A stretch of DNA of 64,000 nt, from contig OX388325.1 in NCBI GenBank assembly GCA_947579605.1, positions 1,979,572-2,043,571 on the forward strand, given 5' to 3'. This document shows positions 22,669 to 34,448 of the stretch, piece after piece. This stretch comes from Athripsodes cinereus (Eukaryota; Arthropoda; Insecta; Trichoptera; Leptoceridae). Each line of letters opens with the position of its first letter. Positions within the stretch are counted from its first letter, which is position 1. The translations under genes were made by a program, and so were the position numbers. The notes below the pieces were generated by a model. It made no database searches, had not been told where the DNA came from, and saw only the letters and a list, made by a program, of their open reading frames with translations.

Positions 22669-23177
22669 CAGTGGTACCTCGACATAGAGTTTAATTCGTT
22701 CCGCAACCTTGCTCATATTTCAAATTACTCGTATCTCAAAGCAAATTTCCCATTGAAATTAATTGAACTGTCATCAATCCGTTCCAGCCCCCAAAATGGT
22801 ACCCCAGTTATTTTTGTTACATGTTTTTGAATAAGAAAAATGTATTTATAAATGACAAATATTGTACAAAAACATAATAAAAGAGAATGTAAAGAAATAA
22901 ACTAGATTTAAAAAAGTGTTTGTTTGTTGCTTAATTTTCGTCACTGCTTTTCTCTTCACTGTGGTCTTTGCCTTTTCCACCACGCTTCTCTCACTTTCAC
23001 CTGTAAAAAAAAAGTATGTCCAAGGAGATTTATTTCTTCCTCCCTTTCAGAATGATCCGGAAATGAGTAAGGAAAGCTAAGCCGATTGCTTGTATTTCAA
23101 AGCAAAAAATCGCTCGCTCGATGGCTCGTATTTCAAAAACTCGTATGTTGGGGCACTCGTTTGTCAAGGTACCACTG
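22669..23177. mobile_element. pogo/Tigger-like MITE
   Basis: Termini CAGTGGTACCTCGAC and the complementary GTACCACTG, with TA after the right end. The interior has no transposase. A truncated relative lies at 53077-53416. Confidence 0.6.
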
Positions 23178-23303
23178 TATAACTATACATATGTACCTAT
23201 ATTGTAAGAATCAACACATTCTGTGGGCTCAATACTATAACTAAACATGTCAAAACCAATAGTTTTGAGATAATGGATGATATTACAATCAGAAGTATAG
23301 TAT

Positions 23304-23854
23304 TTGAATCAGTCATTTGAGAAACAACATAAGTCAGGTTTTTAGCGAAAATGACTTTCTTTTATTTGGGTCCCTTTTCTTGAAACGCGCGTTATTTCAT
23401 TTAGAAACCACGTAATTTTTACCTATTTGATACAAATTGAGCTGATTAACTTGGCCAGTCAATAGAAAAACAACACAAGTTATTGGCTAATTTTTTTCGT
23501 GTCGATTCACAACTGACACTTAACGCCAACCACTAATATGGGTGAAAATGATGAAAAATAGTGATTTTTGGTTGTTTAATAAATAATCTGGGATGAAAAA
23601 GTTGATTTTTATTCCCTGAAATGGTGTTCATTTGAGAAACAACATAAGTCAAAGGTTTTAAATTAACAAATCAATATACAAATAAAATATTTTGACAAAA
23701 AATAAAGGTTGATAATAAAAGAATACACTATAAGTAACATTCTGATTTCAGTAAGATATCAACATTTCATTTAAAATTTTATAACAGTTTTTTGTGATTT
23801 CTGAAAAGTTTGTATTGACTGACTTATGTTGTTTCTCAAATGACCGATTCAATT
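23304..23854. mobile_element. TIR MITE (CATTTGAGAAACAACATAAG)
   Basis: A ~38-bp terminal repeat (TTGAATCAGTCATTTGAGAA ...) is mirrored at 23815-23854. A third direct copy of the core lies inside at 23629-23652. Confidence 0.6.
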
Positions 23855-23879
23855 AATAATAAGTTATAGGTAGGTATAT

Positions 23880-24060
23880 GAGTTCGTCGGTAGCCTGGAG
23901 GTAGAGTCTCGGCCTCTTGAACAAGGGGTCCGCGGTTCGATCCCAGGTGCCGGCAAACTCCCCTTTCACGACACAAGCTTTAGCTTACTGTGGAAGGTGT
24001 ATAAAGTTGTATTTGGGTTTATAACAAAACCCAGATATATCTTAAAAAAAAAAAAAAAAT
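23880..24060 (+). mobile_element. tRNA-derived SINE (family 1)
   Basis: A box TAGCCTGGAGGTAGAG, B box GGTTCGATCCC, a ~100-bp body ending ACCCAGATATATC and a poly(A) tail. Other copies: 45133-45222 (minus, head only) and 49325-49503 (body plus long tail). Confidence 0.75.
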
Positions 24061-24071
24061 ATGTATTATTA

Positions 24072-24350
24072 CTAGCTGACCCGGCAAACGTTGTTTTGCC
24101 ATATACTAATATCGCTATTAAAAAATAGGGGTTGATGGTAGAAGGGTGAAAATTTAGGGCTGTATGTATTTTTTAATGCCTCACCATAATTTAAAAAAAA
24201 AAAACACCCTTGACTTTAACGGGTATGAAAAATAGATGTTGGCCGATTCTCAGACCTACCCGATAAGCACACAAAATTTCATCAAAATCGGTCCAGCCGT
24301 TTCGGAGGAGTATAATAACAAACACCGTGACACGAGAATTTTATATTAGA
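24072..24350 (-). mobile_element. Non-autonomous Helitron, 279 bp, complete
   Basis: On minus it starts TCTAATATAAAATTCTCGTG and ends with a GGCAAAAC/GTTTGCC hairpin ~10 nt before CTAG, inserted between A and T. These are the textbook Helitron features. Confidence 0.75.
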
Positions 24351-24421
24351 TTTTAATATAATTTGTAGGATATTTTAGAGACAATGTACTTCTCATAATA
24401 ATTAGTATTTATGTTATCTTA

Positions 24422-24894
24422 AGGGGCGTTCACATTTGTTAACTTTCAGTGATCACTCCGGATGATCCTCCAAGATGAACAGGTGTGAACAGGCGTTTCA
24501 TCAATAGTGATCACTAGCGATGACGGAGGAAAGAGATTACCACTCGTCATAATTTTGATGAAAGGTCCTTTCACTGAAACGACCATAAACAAGTTTTATC
24601 TTATTATTTGTTTAATTCTCTATGAATTTGTATTGAATGTCAGAATCATGTACAAAATTATTATGCAGTCGAGAGCTATATTAATTTATTTTAAGTGTTA
24701 TTTTTCATTTTTGAATTTGTTTATTTATTTTTATACGAAAATACGTTAAACTACATACAACATCAGTGAGAGTGTTGACATGGCAGTGAAAGCATAGGAT
24801 GAACAAATGTGAACAGACGTGTTCACTTTCGATGAACAAGTTTGACCCTGACACTCTGGATGATCATCCAAAGTGAAGCAATGTGAATGCTACT
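24422..24894 (+). mobile_element. PIF/Harbinger-type MITE, copy 1
   Basis: Ends AGGGGCGTTCACAT and ATGTGAATGCTACT, flanked by TTA on both sides (TWA duplication as in PIF/Harbinger). Near-identical copies: 26790-27264 (inverted), 58140-58612 and 62625-63062. Confidence 0.75.
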
Positions 24895-25562
24895 TTAGTG
24901 ACTAGTTATCTAGACAGAGTCCTATAGATATCTTACAGTGTTTTTTTTTTTTACTCTGGACTTTGGTGGTAACCCTATAGGTGTACTACTATTCTCGAGA
25001 CCCTTGGAGAGGCAACTGCTCCCTTTTGCACCCCTGGGTAGGATTAAGTTTCAACATCAAGACAACTCAAAATATTTTGAAGAAAGTTGTCTGATTTCAT
25101 GCTTCTGTACAAGATTATACATGGTCAGATAAATTGTCCAAATATCTTAAGTCAAATAAACTTTCGGGCCACACGACAGGCAGCACCATTTTATGTGAAT
25201 GAATCCCTGACAGCACATAGTCAGAACTCATAGCTGAATCGTATTCAAAGAGTTGGTAATGAATACTCTCAGGCAGCTGATAATATGTAGGTATAACACA
25301 ACTGTATATCAATTTAAATAATGTTTGAAGAATGTCATGCTGCAGTACTAACTGATTGCTTTGAGTATGATTTTGTGTTATTATGGTGGTGCTTGTGTGT
25401 CTATCTTTTGTCGCTTTTGTTTTTAAATTTTGTTTTCACTTGAATATTTATTGTGTCATATGTATCATAAGTTATTTTAATGCTCTTAATTTTGTTGTTC
25501 TTATTACATAATGTTTGTATATTTTAATATGTTTTAATATGTACTTTTGTAATTGGCTTCTG

Positions 25563-25773
25563 CAGGGTTACTCTTGACAAAACTAAACACGATCTTAATC
25601 TAGTCTTGATCTTGTTCATACGACGCACGAAGGGACTATGGTCAAAAACACGGCGCTACCGCAAACGCGCGATCGGTTTGCGTGTATTTTTGGCCAATAG
25701 TCACTTCGTGCGTCGTATGATCAAGATCAAGACTAGATTAAGATCGTGTTTAGTTTTGTCAAGAGTAGCCCTG
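25563..25773. mobile_element. Foldback MITE, CAGGGTTACTCTTG family, intact copy
   Basis: ~95-bp arms, with ACTAAACACGATCTTAATC and CATACGACGCACGAAG mirrored around a short centre. Broken relatives lie at 5255-5975 and 20842-20896. 24895-25562 shows no recognised feature. Confidence 0.7.
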
Positions 25774-26789
25774 CTGAGCCGTTAGAATTAATAAAATAAA
25801 AAAAAAAATAAAAGACTAATTATTGTACATTTATTTTATTTTAGAGACAGATTAACTCATACCTATCTCTCGCATCTCCTGCAAGTGGTGCAGCTTAATG
25901 CATATTATAACAAACATGCGAGTCGTCTTCTTCGTGCTGATAAAAATTAAATCAATCAAGATGTGTGACAATATCTGCGTCTAAATATCACACCGCGTTA
26001 TAAGTTAGTAGAATATCAAAGATATTATATATATTAGTTCGGTAATTCAAAGAAAAAATCGGTCGTGCAGCCGATCAAATTTTGCTGCCAGTTTTAAACT
26101 GACGTTGGTTGAGAAAGTTTGTGTAAGACAATATATTGCTAATACTTGAAGGACATCGATTGATTGTTGTTTTATGACAATTTTTATGATAGGAATGCAA
26201 CACCCTCGTTAGGTATAAAGGATGTCCTATACTTCAGCATTAGTAGGAAAGAGAACATTATCATCTTAATGATATGGAGTGAAACAGCATAATAATTTTA
26301 TTGTTATTATAAATTTTGGAACACAAAATTCCGAAAAAATGTACCGCTCTGCAAGTCTATAACTAGGATTCAAATGAACTGTCGACTCCAATAATAAAAC
26401 AAAATCCAATTAGAGGTGATAATTTGTGTTACGGGAGCTTTATTTTCTTGTAACTCGATGTACGTAAATATCACATCTTCTTTCTAATCCTATTCTTGAC
26501 CTGTTTTTACTAGTTTTACCTGTTTTACATTGGGTGGGAAATGAATAGCATATATTTTTTATTATTCTTAAAAACATAAATGTTTATGTGATTAGCTATA
26601 GTTTGTACCTAAAACTATAAAAATATTTTTTTTAAAGATGTATTTGAGTTTTTGTTATAAACCCAAATATGTACAACCATAAAAAATAAGCATCTATAAA
26701 AATTAATTCCTATTTTAAAAGTATGAATCCTTTTCATCTATGTTTTATTTAGTAACATGGAACATAATTTACCCATCACTACTAACTTA
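25774..26789. other. About 1 kb without a recognised gene
   Basis: AT-rich. Only 26270-26375 is recognised, as a fragment of the repeat seen at 36779-36867 and 60325-60424 (GGAACACAAAATTCCGAAAA, GCTGCAAGT-like). Confidence 0.4.
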
Positions 26790-27264
26790 AGTAGCATTCA
26801 CATTGCTTCACTTTGGATGATCATCCAGAGTGTCAGGGTCAAACCTGTTCATCAAAAGTGAACACGTCTGTTTACATTTGTTCATCCTATGCTTTCACTG
26901 ACTGCCATGTCAACACTCTCAGTCATGTTGTATGTAGTTTAACATATTTACGTACAAAAGTAATTAAACAAATTCAAAAATGAAAAATAACACAAAATAA
27001 ATTAATATAGCTCTCGACTGCATAATAATTTTGTACATGATTCTGACATTCAATACAAATTCATAGAGAATAAAACAAATAATAAGATAAAACTTGTTTA
27101 TGGTCGTTTCAGTGAAAGGACCTTTCATCAAAATTATGACGAGTGGTAATCTCTTTCCTCCGTCATCGCTAGTGATCACTATTGATGAAACGCCTGTTCA
27201 CACCTTTTCATCTTGGAGGATCATCCGGAGTGATCACTGAAAGTGAACAAATGTGAACGACCCT
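26790..27264 (-). mobile_element. PIF/Harbinger-type MITE, copy 2
   Basis: Inverted relative to copy 1, flanked by TTA at 26787-26789 and 27265-27267. Confidence 0.75.
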
Positions 27265-27303
27265 TTACTACTACCTGCCATAAGAGATGTGAGTGTAACG
27301 GGA

Positions 27304-28190
27304 GCGTATTTTGAAAGTATACAATGCCATTACACATTCATAGTGTTCTTGCAATGTATGTTTTCAAATCGTGTAACGAAAAATAGTCTCAGAAAATATA
27401 CACGATTTCTGCGTAATTGTCGCGTATACTTTCTGACGCTGATTCAGTGAAGCGCATTTTGAAAGTATACAACGCCATTACGCACAGGTTGGGACTTCTC
27501 GCGTATAGTTTCAAATATAAATAAGCATAAATATTTTTAAAAACTATACATGTTTATTACGCTCTTATCGTGTATGTAAAAATATTTTTATAATATTTTT
27601 TTTATAATATTTTATGAATATTTTTATTATAAAACAAAACAAAGTACAAAAATATTTTTATAATATAAAAGAAACACAAATGTTTAAGTACTTAAGTGCT
27701 ACTTTAAAAAGACGCCAGTGAAATAATAATAAAAATATTTGTTTATTTAAGAACATTTACATTTTTCTCTTTTACATGTTAACAAATTTCAGAAATTATA
27801 ACAACAAGTTAATCCAAACTAACAAAAATACAGGTAATAAAAGCAATAAAAAATTATTAATAAAAACAAGACGTAAAAAATAATAAAAATACATATATGA
27901 AAAAAAGAGAAAGCAACCAATCAAAATGGCTACTTGGAAACTAGTCGCGTATACATTCTAAGAACGTTGCCTTGGTAGCACTTAGAAAATGTACACGATT
28001 ATTCCGCAATGGAAACTTGTGCAGTATGTTTTCCACACAAATTTTAGTGTAACGTTATTGGAAACTATACACGATAAGAGCGTAATAACCATGTATAGTT
28101 TCTAAAAATATTTATGCTTATTACTACTTGAAACTATACGCGAGCAGTCCCAACCTGTGCGTAATGGCGTTGTATACTTTCAAAATACGC
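27304..28190. mobile_element. TIR element with 9-bp target duplication (Mutator-like?)
   Basis: GCGTATTTTGAAAGTATACA begins the element and is mirrored at 28171-28190. GTAACGGGA flanks it at 27295-27303 and 28191-28199. An extra inverted copy of the subterminal ~100 bp lies at 27452-27550. No coding capacity. Confidence 0.65.
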
Positions 28191-28486
28191 GTAACGGGAG
28201 CAGGTAGTCGATTCTTCTTGCTCGCATATTTTACGACAGAGTTTGCCATTTCAATTGAATTCTGGTACAGTATGTCTATGGTAGAATATATTTTTGTGTT
28301 CTGAACTATTATAATATTATTAAATATAGACAATAATGCACTAATAGAAATGCCGCCTTCCTAGTTTGTGTTTCTAATCAAATTTATTCAATGACATAAC
28401 ATAAATATGTATCTATCAATATTCATAATATGAATATACCCACCAAATATCAGATATTGGAAAACTTTTTAGTCTCTCTTTCTATC

Positions 28487-28900
28487 TCTACCGGGTCCCC
28501 CCGACGTTAACGATCACTCTGGAGAATGCTTCTCTTTGCCGCGTTGTGCGAACCAGCTCTCCCATCTGTGTTATTCCAGTCCATTGCTGTGGGCATATTA
28601 CGCAGCCACGACATCTGCCTCCTTCCCACTCCACGACGTCTCTCAATCTTGCTCTCTGTTATCAACTGCAGAAGCCGATATTTATCGCCTCATAGGATGG
28701 CGCCCAAATATGAGACTTTACGAACCTTAATATTCATCAGGAGCTCTTTATTCGTATGCACTCTACGTAGGACTTCTGTATTGGGCACTAAGTCTGTCCA
28801 CGGTATTCGAAGCATTCTTTGATGAATCCACATCTCGAATACCTCCAACCGGTTCATTGTGTTAACCTTAAGTGTCTAAGTTTCGCAACCATACAACAGC
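28487..28900 (-). pseudogene. LINE reverse-transcriptase C-terminal fragment
   Basis: The minus strand reads, with frame breaks, LLYGCETQTLKVNTMNRLEV, RMLRIPWTDLVPNTEVLRRV, ELLMNIKVRK and WLRNMPTAMDWNN: the C-terminal region of an RTE-like LINE. 28200-28486 has nothing recognised. Confidence 0.65.
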
Positions 28901-28903
28901 ACA

Positions 28904-29106
28904 GAGGCCTGAGTCAACAACACACTATCGCGTCACGTTCCCGCTCCGCTAGCGTTCGGGTGCAGACGATGGTGCGCCAAAGTGTTAATTTTCGTAACTA
29001 TTGTGTATCTTAGCAACGAAATTGACACTTGCTTGCAATATCGTCTGCACCCGAACGCTAACGGAGCGGGAACGTGACACGAAAGTGTGTTGTTGACTCA
29101 GGCCTC
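28904..29106. mobile_element. Foldback MITE, GGCCTGAGTCAACAACAC family
   Basis: Near-palindrome with arms of ~85 bp (GAACGCTAGCGG / CCGAACGCTA regions). A shorter relative with AGTCAAAACAC ends lies at 32452-32580. Confidence 0.7.
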
Positions 29107-29414
29107 AGACCAGATATAACACTTAATTGAGTGGCTCAGAGCCAATGGTGCCTATCCAACAGTCGCAAAAATTTGTAATTGTTAAACACAGATGTTAAAT
29201 TGTATGGATAACGATTCTAATTTGAAAATGTATACAAAAATATTCTATAGATAGGCCAATCTATAAAAAAAACATCATCGTTGATTTTGTATAATTCTCC
29301 ATATTGCATTTTTTATTGAAATAAAAAATGTATGACGTAAATAATTTTCTTCTCGATTTTTCTTCCCGTGAATTTATAAGATATTTTAATAGCTAATCGG
29401 CTATAGACCATTAA

Positions 29415-30446
29415 CCCTCTGCAACTGACGTGAGGTCTGTCAGACACCGCGAAATCTTTTTTTTGCAACAACGTTGCCATTTTGAGTCCTATCTTTCCGT
29501 TTCGCTCAGTAGCTTCCTAATTTATGTTCTTTTAATCATCAATACAGTAACGACGGCCGTCGTGAGTACATGTGTGGATCTATAGCTGATGGGTGTCTGA
29601 CATACCTCACGTCAGTAATAAATGATGGGTCTGTTAGACCTAACGTCAGTAACATAGTAATTTTTTCATAGTGTCTCACATACATCAGCTCAGTAAATTC
29701 ATAGAGTCTACCTAACATCACTTCAATAATTTTTTTTTTTTCAATAAATGGAGGGCAAATTTCATTTGAGGCCTTGCTAGGGAACTTGTTCTTCCTATTA
29801 TGACACAGCGGGTGTATAATGAAAAATTGCCGAGAGAATTGCGCAATCATGACTTAGGACGAGATTTCCCAACTGCCCCTGAACAAATCGAATCTGGGAC
29901 ATCGTGTGAAAGAATATTGTGCAGAATTTTTACGAGTGAATTGAAAAGAAAGATTAAAGAGTGCGATTTAATTGAAAGGAAGACAAAATTTACTCGTTAT
30001 GCATGCAAAAAACATGTCTGCCTACAATGCTCGGCACAAATTTACCAGGAATGAGAGGACGTACTTTGAAGCCGATTTTTAGAGAAACCGTTCTAACGAT
30101 TTTTTTTATTATTTTTTTACATTTTAACAAAAGTTAACAGAAAACAAATTTCTACTTACTTTTTTTATTTCATGTGTTTTTTTTCATTTAATTAATTTTT
30201 ATAAATTGTTCTCAAAAAAATGGTGATTTTTTATTAGCATTAATAAATATCTTGTAATTTCTAATATCTGTTTTTTTTAAACCATATTTTTTCAAATAGT
30301 GTCTGCATACATGTCAAATACTCACAAAAAACTAAAAAAATAATCAAAACTTTTTAAATAATGGCAATAATGGAACTTAAAATGAGTGTCTGTCAGACCA
30401 CTCCTCAGCAGAATAATAACTAAAAAGCCACCTCAGTTGCAGAGGG
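29415..30446. mobile_element. piggyBac-type element relic
   Basis: TIR CCCTCTGCAACTGA at 29415 is mirrored at 30446, with TTAA at 29411-29414 and 30447-30450. It keeps only the end of a transposase frame. Confidence 0.75.
29800..30054 (+). pseudogene. piggyBac transposase C-terminal remnant
   Basis: 84-codon open stretch. The last ~45 residues (CERILCRIF ... CDLIERKTKFTRYACKKHVC then LQC) fit the Cys-rich C-terminal finger of piggyBac transposases (C..C, RKTRY.C, C..C). The DDD catalytic core is absent. Its position between piggyBac TIRs supports the reading. Confidence 0.55.
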
Positions 30447-31192
30447 TTAAAGGATGACGTCACAGATAAATGTTTGGAGGGCAACAACGGAACAAAAACA
30501 AAACCAACAAAAAGGTGGAACGCCTAAAGAATACCTAATAATAAAAAAAAAACTGTCAGTGTCGTTTTTGTTATTATTTTGTCGTCTGACTTTCTTTTTT
30601 TTCTCTTATGGCATAATATCCTACAAGGATAATTTGCGCAATCTGACTGTTTAGACAAGACCACGTGACCTTTAATGGTCTATTCGGTGGGGAGAAGAAT
30701 CCAACAAATCAGAGATCATTCAAATCGGCACAGCCAATCTTGAGTTATAAATGGTGTAACACACACGACTTTCTGTTATATAGGTATATAAAGATTATCG
30801 GATTTAAAAGCGATGAGACATTGTTTCATCCAGTTCCACTTTGGATTTTTATCAAAAAGCTGCACTCCAGAGTCTCCAGACAGCATCATCGACTCCAGGG
30901 TAGCGCATTGGGCTCGTGAGCCGCGTATTCCGACCCATGCACTTGACACATTTATAACAATATTATCAATTAATGCTCATAGATTTTGACTGTTCCTCAT
31001 TCATACAAATAATAGGCGTTATTAATTTATTACATACTAAATATACAATAATAGTATCAATCTAAATATAAAATAATGAGCGATATAGAAAAAAATCATT
31101 ACACCATAAAACTAAAAGCCAATGACTTACTTAGACTAGCAGCGCGGTACTTTATTCTGAATTGTCTCAGAACAATACCTACACAAGACCCC

Positions 31193-31587
31193 CTAGACAA
31201 ACTGCACTTGGCGATCGACTACAAACAAATTTTCGACAATAACCACCACAATAACGCATAATTACACTGTACATTACATAAAATATGTATAGAGAATTCA
31301 CACAGATCGAGCTGGTCCCAAACTAAGGTATGAACTTTGTATTATGGGTACTAACGCGACGATATACGATGCACTAAACACATATACATGTAACACCCAG
31401 ACCCAGGACGATTTGAAAAAGGTCAATCTTCACTCTGCCCTGGTCGGGAATCAAACCCGGGACTTCGTGACTCAAAGACAAGAGCGTTACCTCCGCTCCA
31501 CACCGGCCGCCGTATCCACACATTGTAGGTACCTATAGATTGTCGATAATTTTACCAGTGTAGTCGATCGCCAAGTGCGGTTTGCCT
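31193..31587. mobile_element. Foldback MITE split by a SINE
   Basis: Arms ACTTGGCGATCGACTAC (31206) and GTAGTCGATCGCCAAGT (31560) match 17003-17143. A minus-strand SINE family 2 copy lies between. Confidence 0.6.
31270..31515 (-). mobile_element. tRNA-derived SINE (family 2)
   Basis: On minus: GCCGGTGTGGAGCGGAGGTA, a CTTTGAGTCACGAAGTCCC region, B box GGTTTGATTCCC, then a body with CAGACCCAGG-type sequence. The same family occurs at 31902-32745 and 44095-44360. Confidence 0.7.
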
Positions 31588-31901
31588 ACGGTGCATGGTC
31601 GCAAAATTTGATCGGTCGCAATACCAATTTTTCCGTTGAATTTCCAATGTAATAAATCTTTGCTCATAGCAGCATTTTTTTCTAGGCTCCCATTCCTCCT
31701 AACAAACATTCTTGGCATGCTCATGTAGGTAGGTACAGCTCCTAGACGCATATTGTACTATGATTTGGCCTTAATTGAAATTCCATATGATGAATAATTA
31801 ATATCAATCATCTTCAATGGATCTTAGAATAATTACACATGAAAATATATTCATATCGATATTAGTTATTATTATTTACGAAATATTATATTTGGCGGCC
31901 A

Positions 31902-32745
31902 GTGTGGTGTGGTGGGTTGCCAGATGGTATCCAAAAGGAGGACATGTCCTCCTTTTTTATGTTTAGTCCTCCCTTACCTACTGTAAGTCCTTCTTTTTAC
32001 TAAACATCGGGTTCTGTGAGTTTTATTTTTGTAAAACTCGCGAGAGCTTTTTCACTGATTATTACTCAGTGAAGCAAAGAGAGGAATAGACTATAAGCGT
32101 GGAGTCAGTTAAATCCTTAATTCTTACTCAATACAACTTCAAAAACATGACATGTGAAGATTTTATAATTATTTGTAGAAAAACCAAGATCTTCTTTCCA
32201 AAATTGGCAACTCAGCTAAATATGTTTAAAATAAAGTAAAATAATATAAAAAATTCGTTTGATTTCTGAATTTCCTCCTTTTTTTAAGAAAATCCTCCTT
32301 TTTATACCCATCTGTCCTCCTTTATCAAATTATCATCTGGCAACCCTATGTGGAGGTAGGTAACGCTCTTGCCTTTGAGTCACGAGGTCCCGGGTTCGAT
32401 TCCCGGCCGGAGCAAATAGAATAATGACCTTTTTCAAATTGTCCTGGGCCTGTAGTCAAAACACATTTAAGCGTTACGTTTTCGTTCAAACGTAGACGAC
32501 GTTACGAGAACGTGTCAATTTTCGTAGCTAAAATACACTAGCAGATACGAAAATTGACACGTGTTTTGACTAGGCCTACTGGGTCTGGGTTTTACATGTA
32601 GGTATATGTGTTCAGTGCATTGTATATATGTGTAGCGTCATGTTAGTACCTATAATACAAGATATATGTCTTAGTTTGGGACTAGCTCGATCTGTGTGAA
32701 TTGTCTATGCATGTTATGTTTATGTTAAATTTAATAATATTAGCC
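31902..32745 (+). mobile_element. SINE family 2 interrupted by two MITEs
   Basis: The SINE head (CGGCCAGTGTGGTGTGG) is cut by a TIR element at 31919-32342 (GGGTTGCCAGATG ends, TGTGG repeated on both sides). It resumes with GAGTCACGAGGTCCCGGGTT. A second, short MITE (32452-32580, AGTCAAAACAC ends) interrupts the body. Confidence 0.65.
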
Positions 32746-32747
32746 GT

Positions 32748-32998
32748 GGAGCACCCGGCTAAGAATTGGTCTCCACTCTTTTCCGTAAGTTTTCGAACGT
32801 CCAGTAAAAGGCGGTGTTCGAAATAATAAAGTCATTTTACATCTTAATTTCAGCGACGAGGTTTGCTATCCATCCTGAATGTCTCAATTTTTTTGTTGGC
32901 TCGTAGAGTTTGACAGATTTCATGTTTATTACGTGCAGCTGGTCTGCTGGCTACCCCCTTTGTGGGATATGCCGTGATGGTATAGTATGGTGTAATAG
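32748..32998 (+). mobile_element. Retroposon family A, long copy
   Basis: Starts GTGGAGCACCCGGCTAA and ends GCCGTGATGGTATAG. It aligns to the minus strand of 44362-44625. Confidence 0.65.
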
Positions 32999-33164
32999 AT
33001 TTTTATATATTTTCATTTTTTTTATTTGACATATCCACAGACTTTTTACAAATATAACACATATTTATTTAGGTAATATGGCTGCATAAAAAAGACCCTG
33101 GAATAGAGATGAATTTTATATTTTTTAAATAAATTTTGTTTTTACCTTTTATTTGTAAGTATAC

Positions 33165-34445
33165 CTACATTATGCACTTTTAATTAGTGTCCTGTAAGAG
33201 GCAGTGGTAGGTATTTGTAAGTATACATACCTACATTGAAATGAAAAATACCTACATTGTGCACTTTTAATATTAGTGTTCTGTAAGAGGCAGTGGTAGG
33301 TGTTTGTAAGTATACCTACATTGAAATGAAAAATATCTACATTTGTAAGTATACCTACATTGAAATGAAAAATACCTACCTACATTGTGCACTTTTAATT
33401 AGTGCCCTGTAAGAGGCAGTGGTAGGTAGGTATTTGCAATTATACCTATTTATATGAAAATGAATTTAAATTGTGAAAATGTGATACTTGGTGTTGTATA
33501 ATATTTCTGTGAAATAAATTATTATTGTTATTATGCACTTTTAATTAGTGTCCTGTTAGAGGCAATGGTAGGTATTTGTAAGTATACCTACATTATGCAC
33601 TTTTAATTAGTGTCCTGTAAGAGGCAATGGTAGGTATTTGTAAGTATACCTACATTATGCACTTTTAATTAGTGTCCTGTAAGAGGCAATGGTAGGTATT
33701 TGTAAGTATACCTACATTATGCACTTTTAATTAGAGTCCTGTAAGAGGCAATGGTAGGTATTTGTAAGTATACCTACATTGAAATGAAAAATACCTACCT
33801 ACATTGTGCACTTTTAATTAGTGCCCTGTAAGAGGCAGTGGTAGGTAGGTATTTGCAAGTATACCTATTTATATGAAAATGAATTTAAATTGTGAAAATG
33901 TGATACTTGGTGTTGTATAATATTTCTGTGAAATAAATTATTATTGTTATTATGCACTTTTAATTAGTGTCCTGTTAGAGGCAATGGTAGGTATTTGTAA
34001 GTATACCTACATTATGCACTTTTAATTAGTGTCCTGTAAGAGGCAATGGTAGGTATTTGTAAGTATACCTACATTATGCACTTTTAATTAGTGTCCTGTA
34101 AGAGGCAATGGTAGGTATTTGTAAGTATACCTACATTATGCACTTTTAATTAGTGTCCTGTAAGAGGCAATGGTAGGTATTTGTAAGTATACCTACATTA
34201 TGCACTTTTAATTAGTGTCCTGTAAGAGGCAATGGTAGGTATTTGTAAGTATACCTACATTATGCACTTTTAATTAGAGTCCTGTAAGAGGCAATGGTAG
34301 GTATTTGTAAGTATACCTACATTGAAATGAAAAATACCTACCTACATTGTGCACTTTTAATTAGTGCCCTGTAAGAGGCAGTGGTAGGTATTTGTAAGTA
34401 TACCTACATTATGCACTTTTAATTAGTGTCCTATGAAAGGCAGTG
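33165..34445 (+). repeat. 62-bp tandem satellite with higher-order structure
   Basis: About 16 units of ACTTTTAATTAGTGTCCTGT + AAGAGGCAATGGTAGGTATT + TGTAAGTATACCTACATTAT + GC. A ~147-bp variant block, including GATACTTGGTGTTGTATAAT, recurs at 33388-33535 and 33806-33953 (about 418 bp apart), so units 33388-33805 form a higher-order repeat. Confidence 0.9.
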
Positions 34446-34448
34446 GTA

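Larger units (their letters stand above)
29403..30679. mobile_element. TA-flanked MITE (GACCATTAAAGG ends) hosting a piggyBac insertion
   Basis: The left end GACCATTAA continues, after the piggyBac insert, with AGGATGACGTCAC. The right end is the complement (GTGACCTTTAATGGTC). TA flanks both sides, as for Tc1/mariner. The MITE itself is ~240 bp. Confidence 0.6.
29193..30794 (-). mobile_element. Non-autonomous Helitron split by nested insertions
   Basis: 29193-29402 and 30678-30794 together match 4640-5058. The 5' terminus TCTTTATATACC lies at 30794, preceded by A. The break is filled by a TA-MITE that itself carries a piggyBac element. Confidence 0.65.

Noticed and set aside
23880..23965. 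Possible genuine tRNA gene
   Set aside because: Internal promoter boxes are good, but no closed cloverleaf; a body, a poly(A) tail and other copies show a SINE.
24507..24749. Recurrent 70-98 codon frame MITSDDGGKRLPL in the Harbinger-type MITEs
   Set aside because: It is preserved only because the copies are near-identical; hydrophobic, AT-driven sequence without a transposase motif.
33165..34445. CRISPR-like array
   Set aside because: Units are contiguous 62-mers with no unique spacers, in a eukaryotic genome; it is a satellite.
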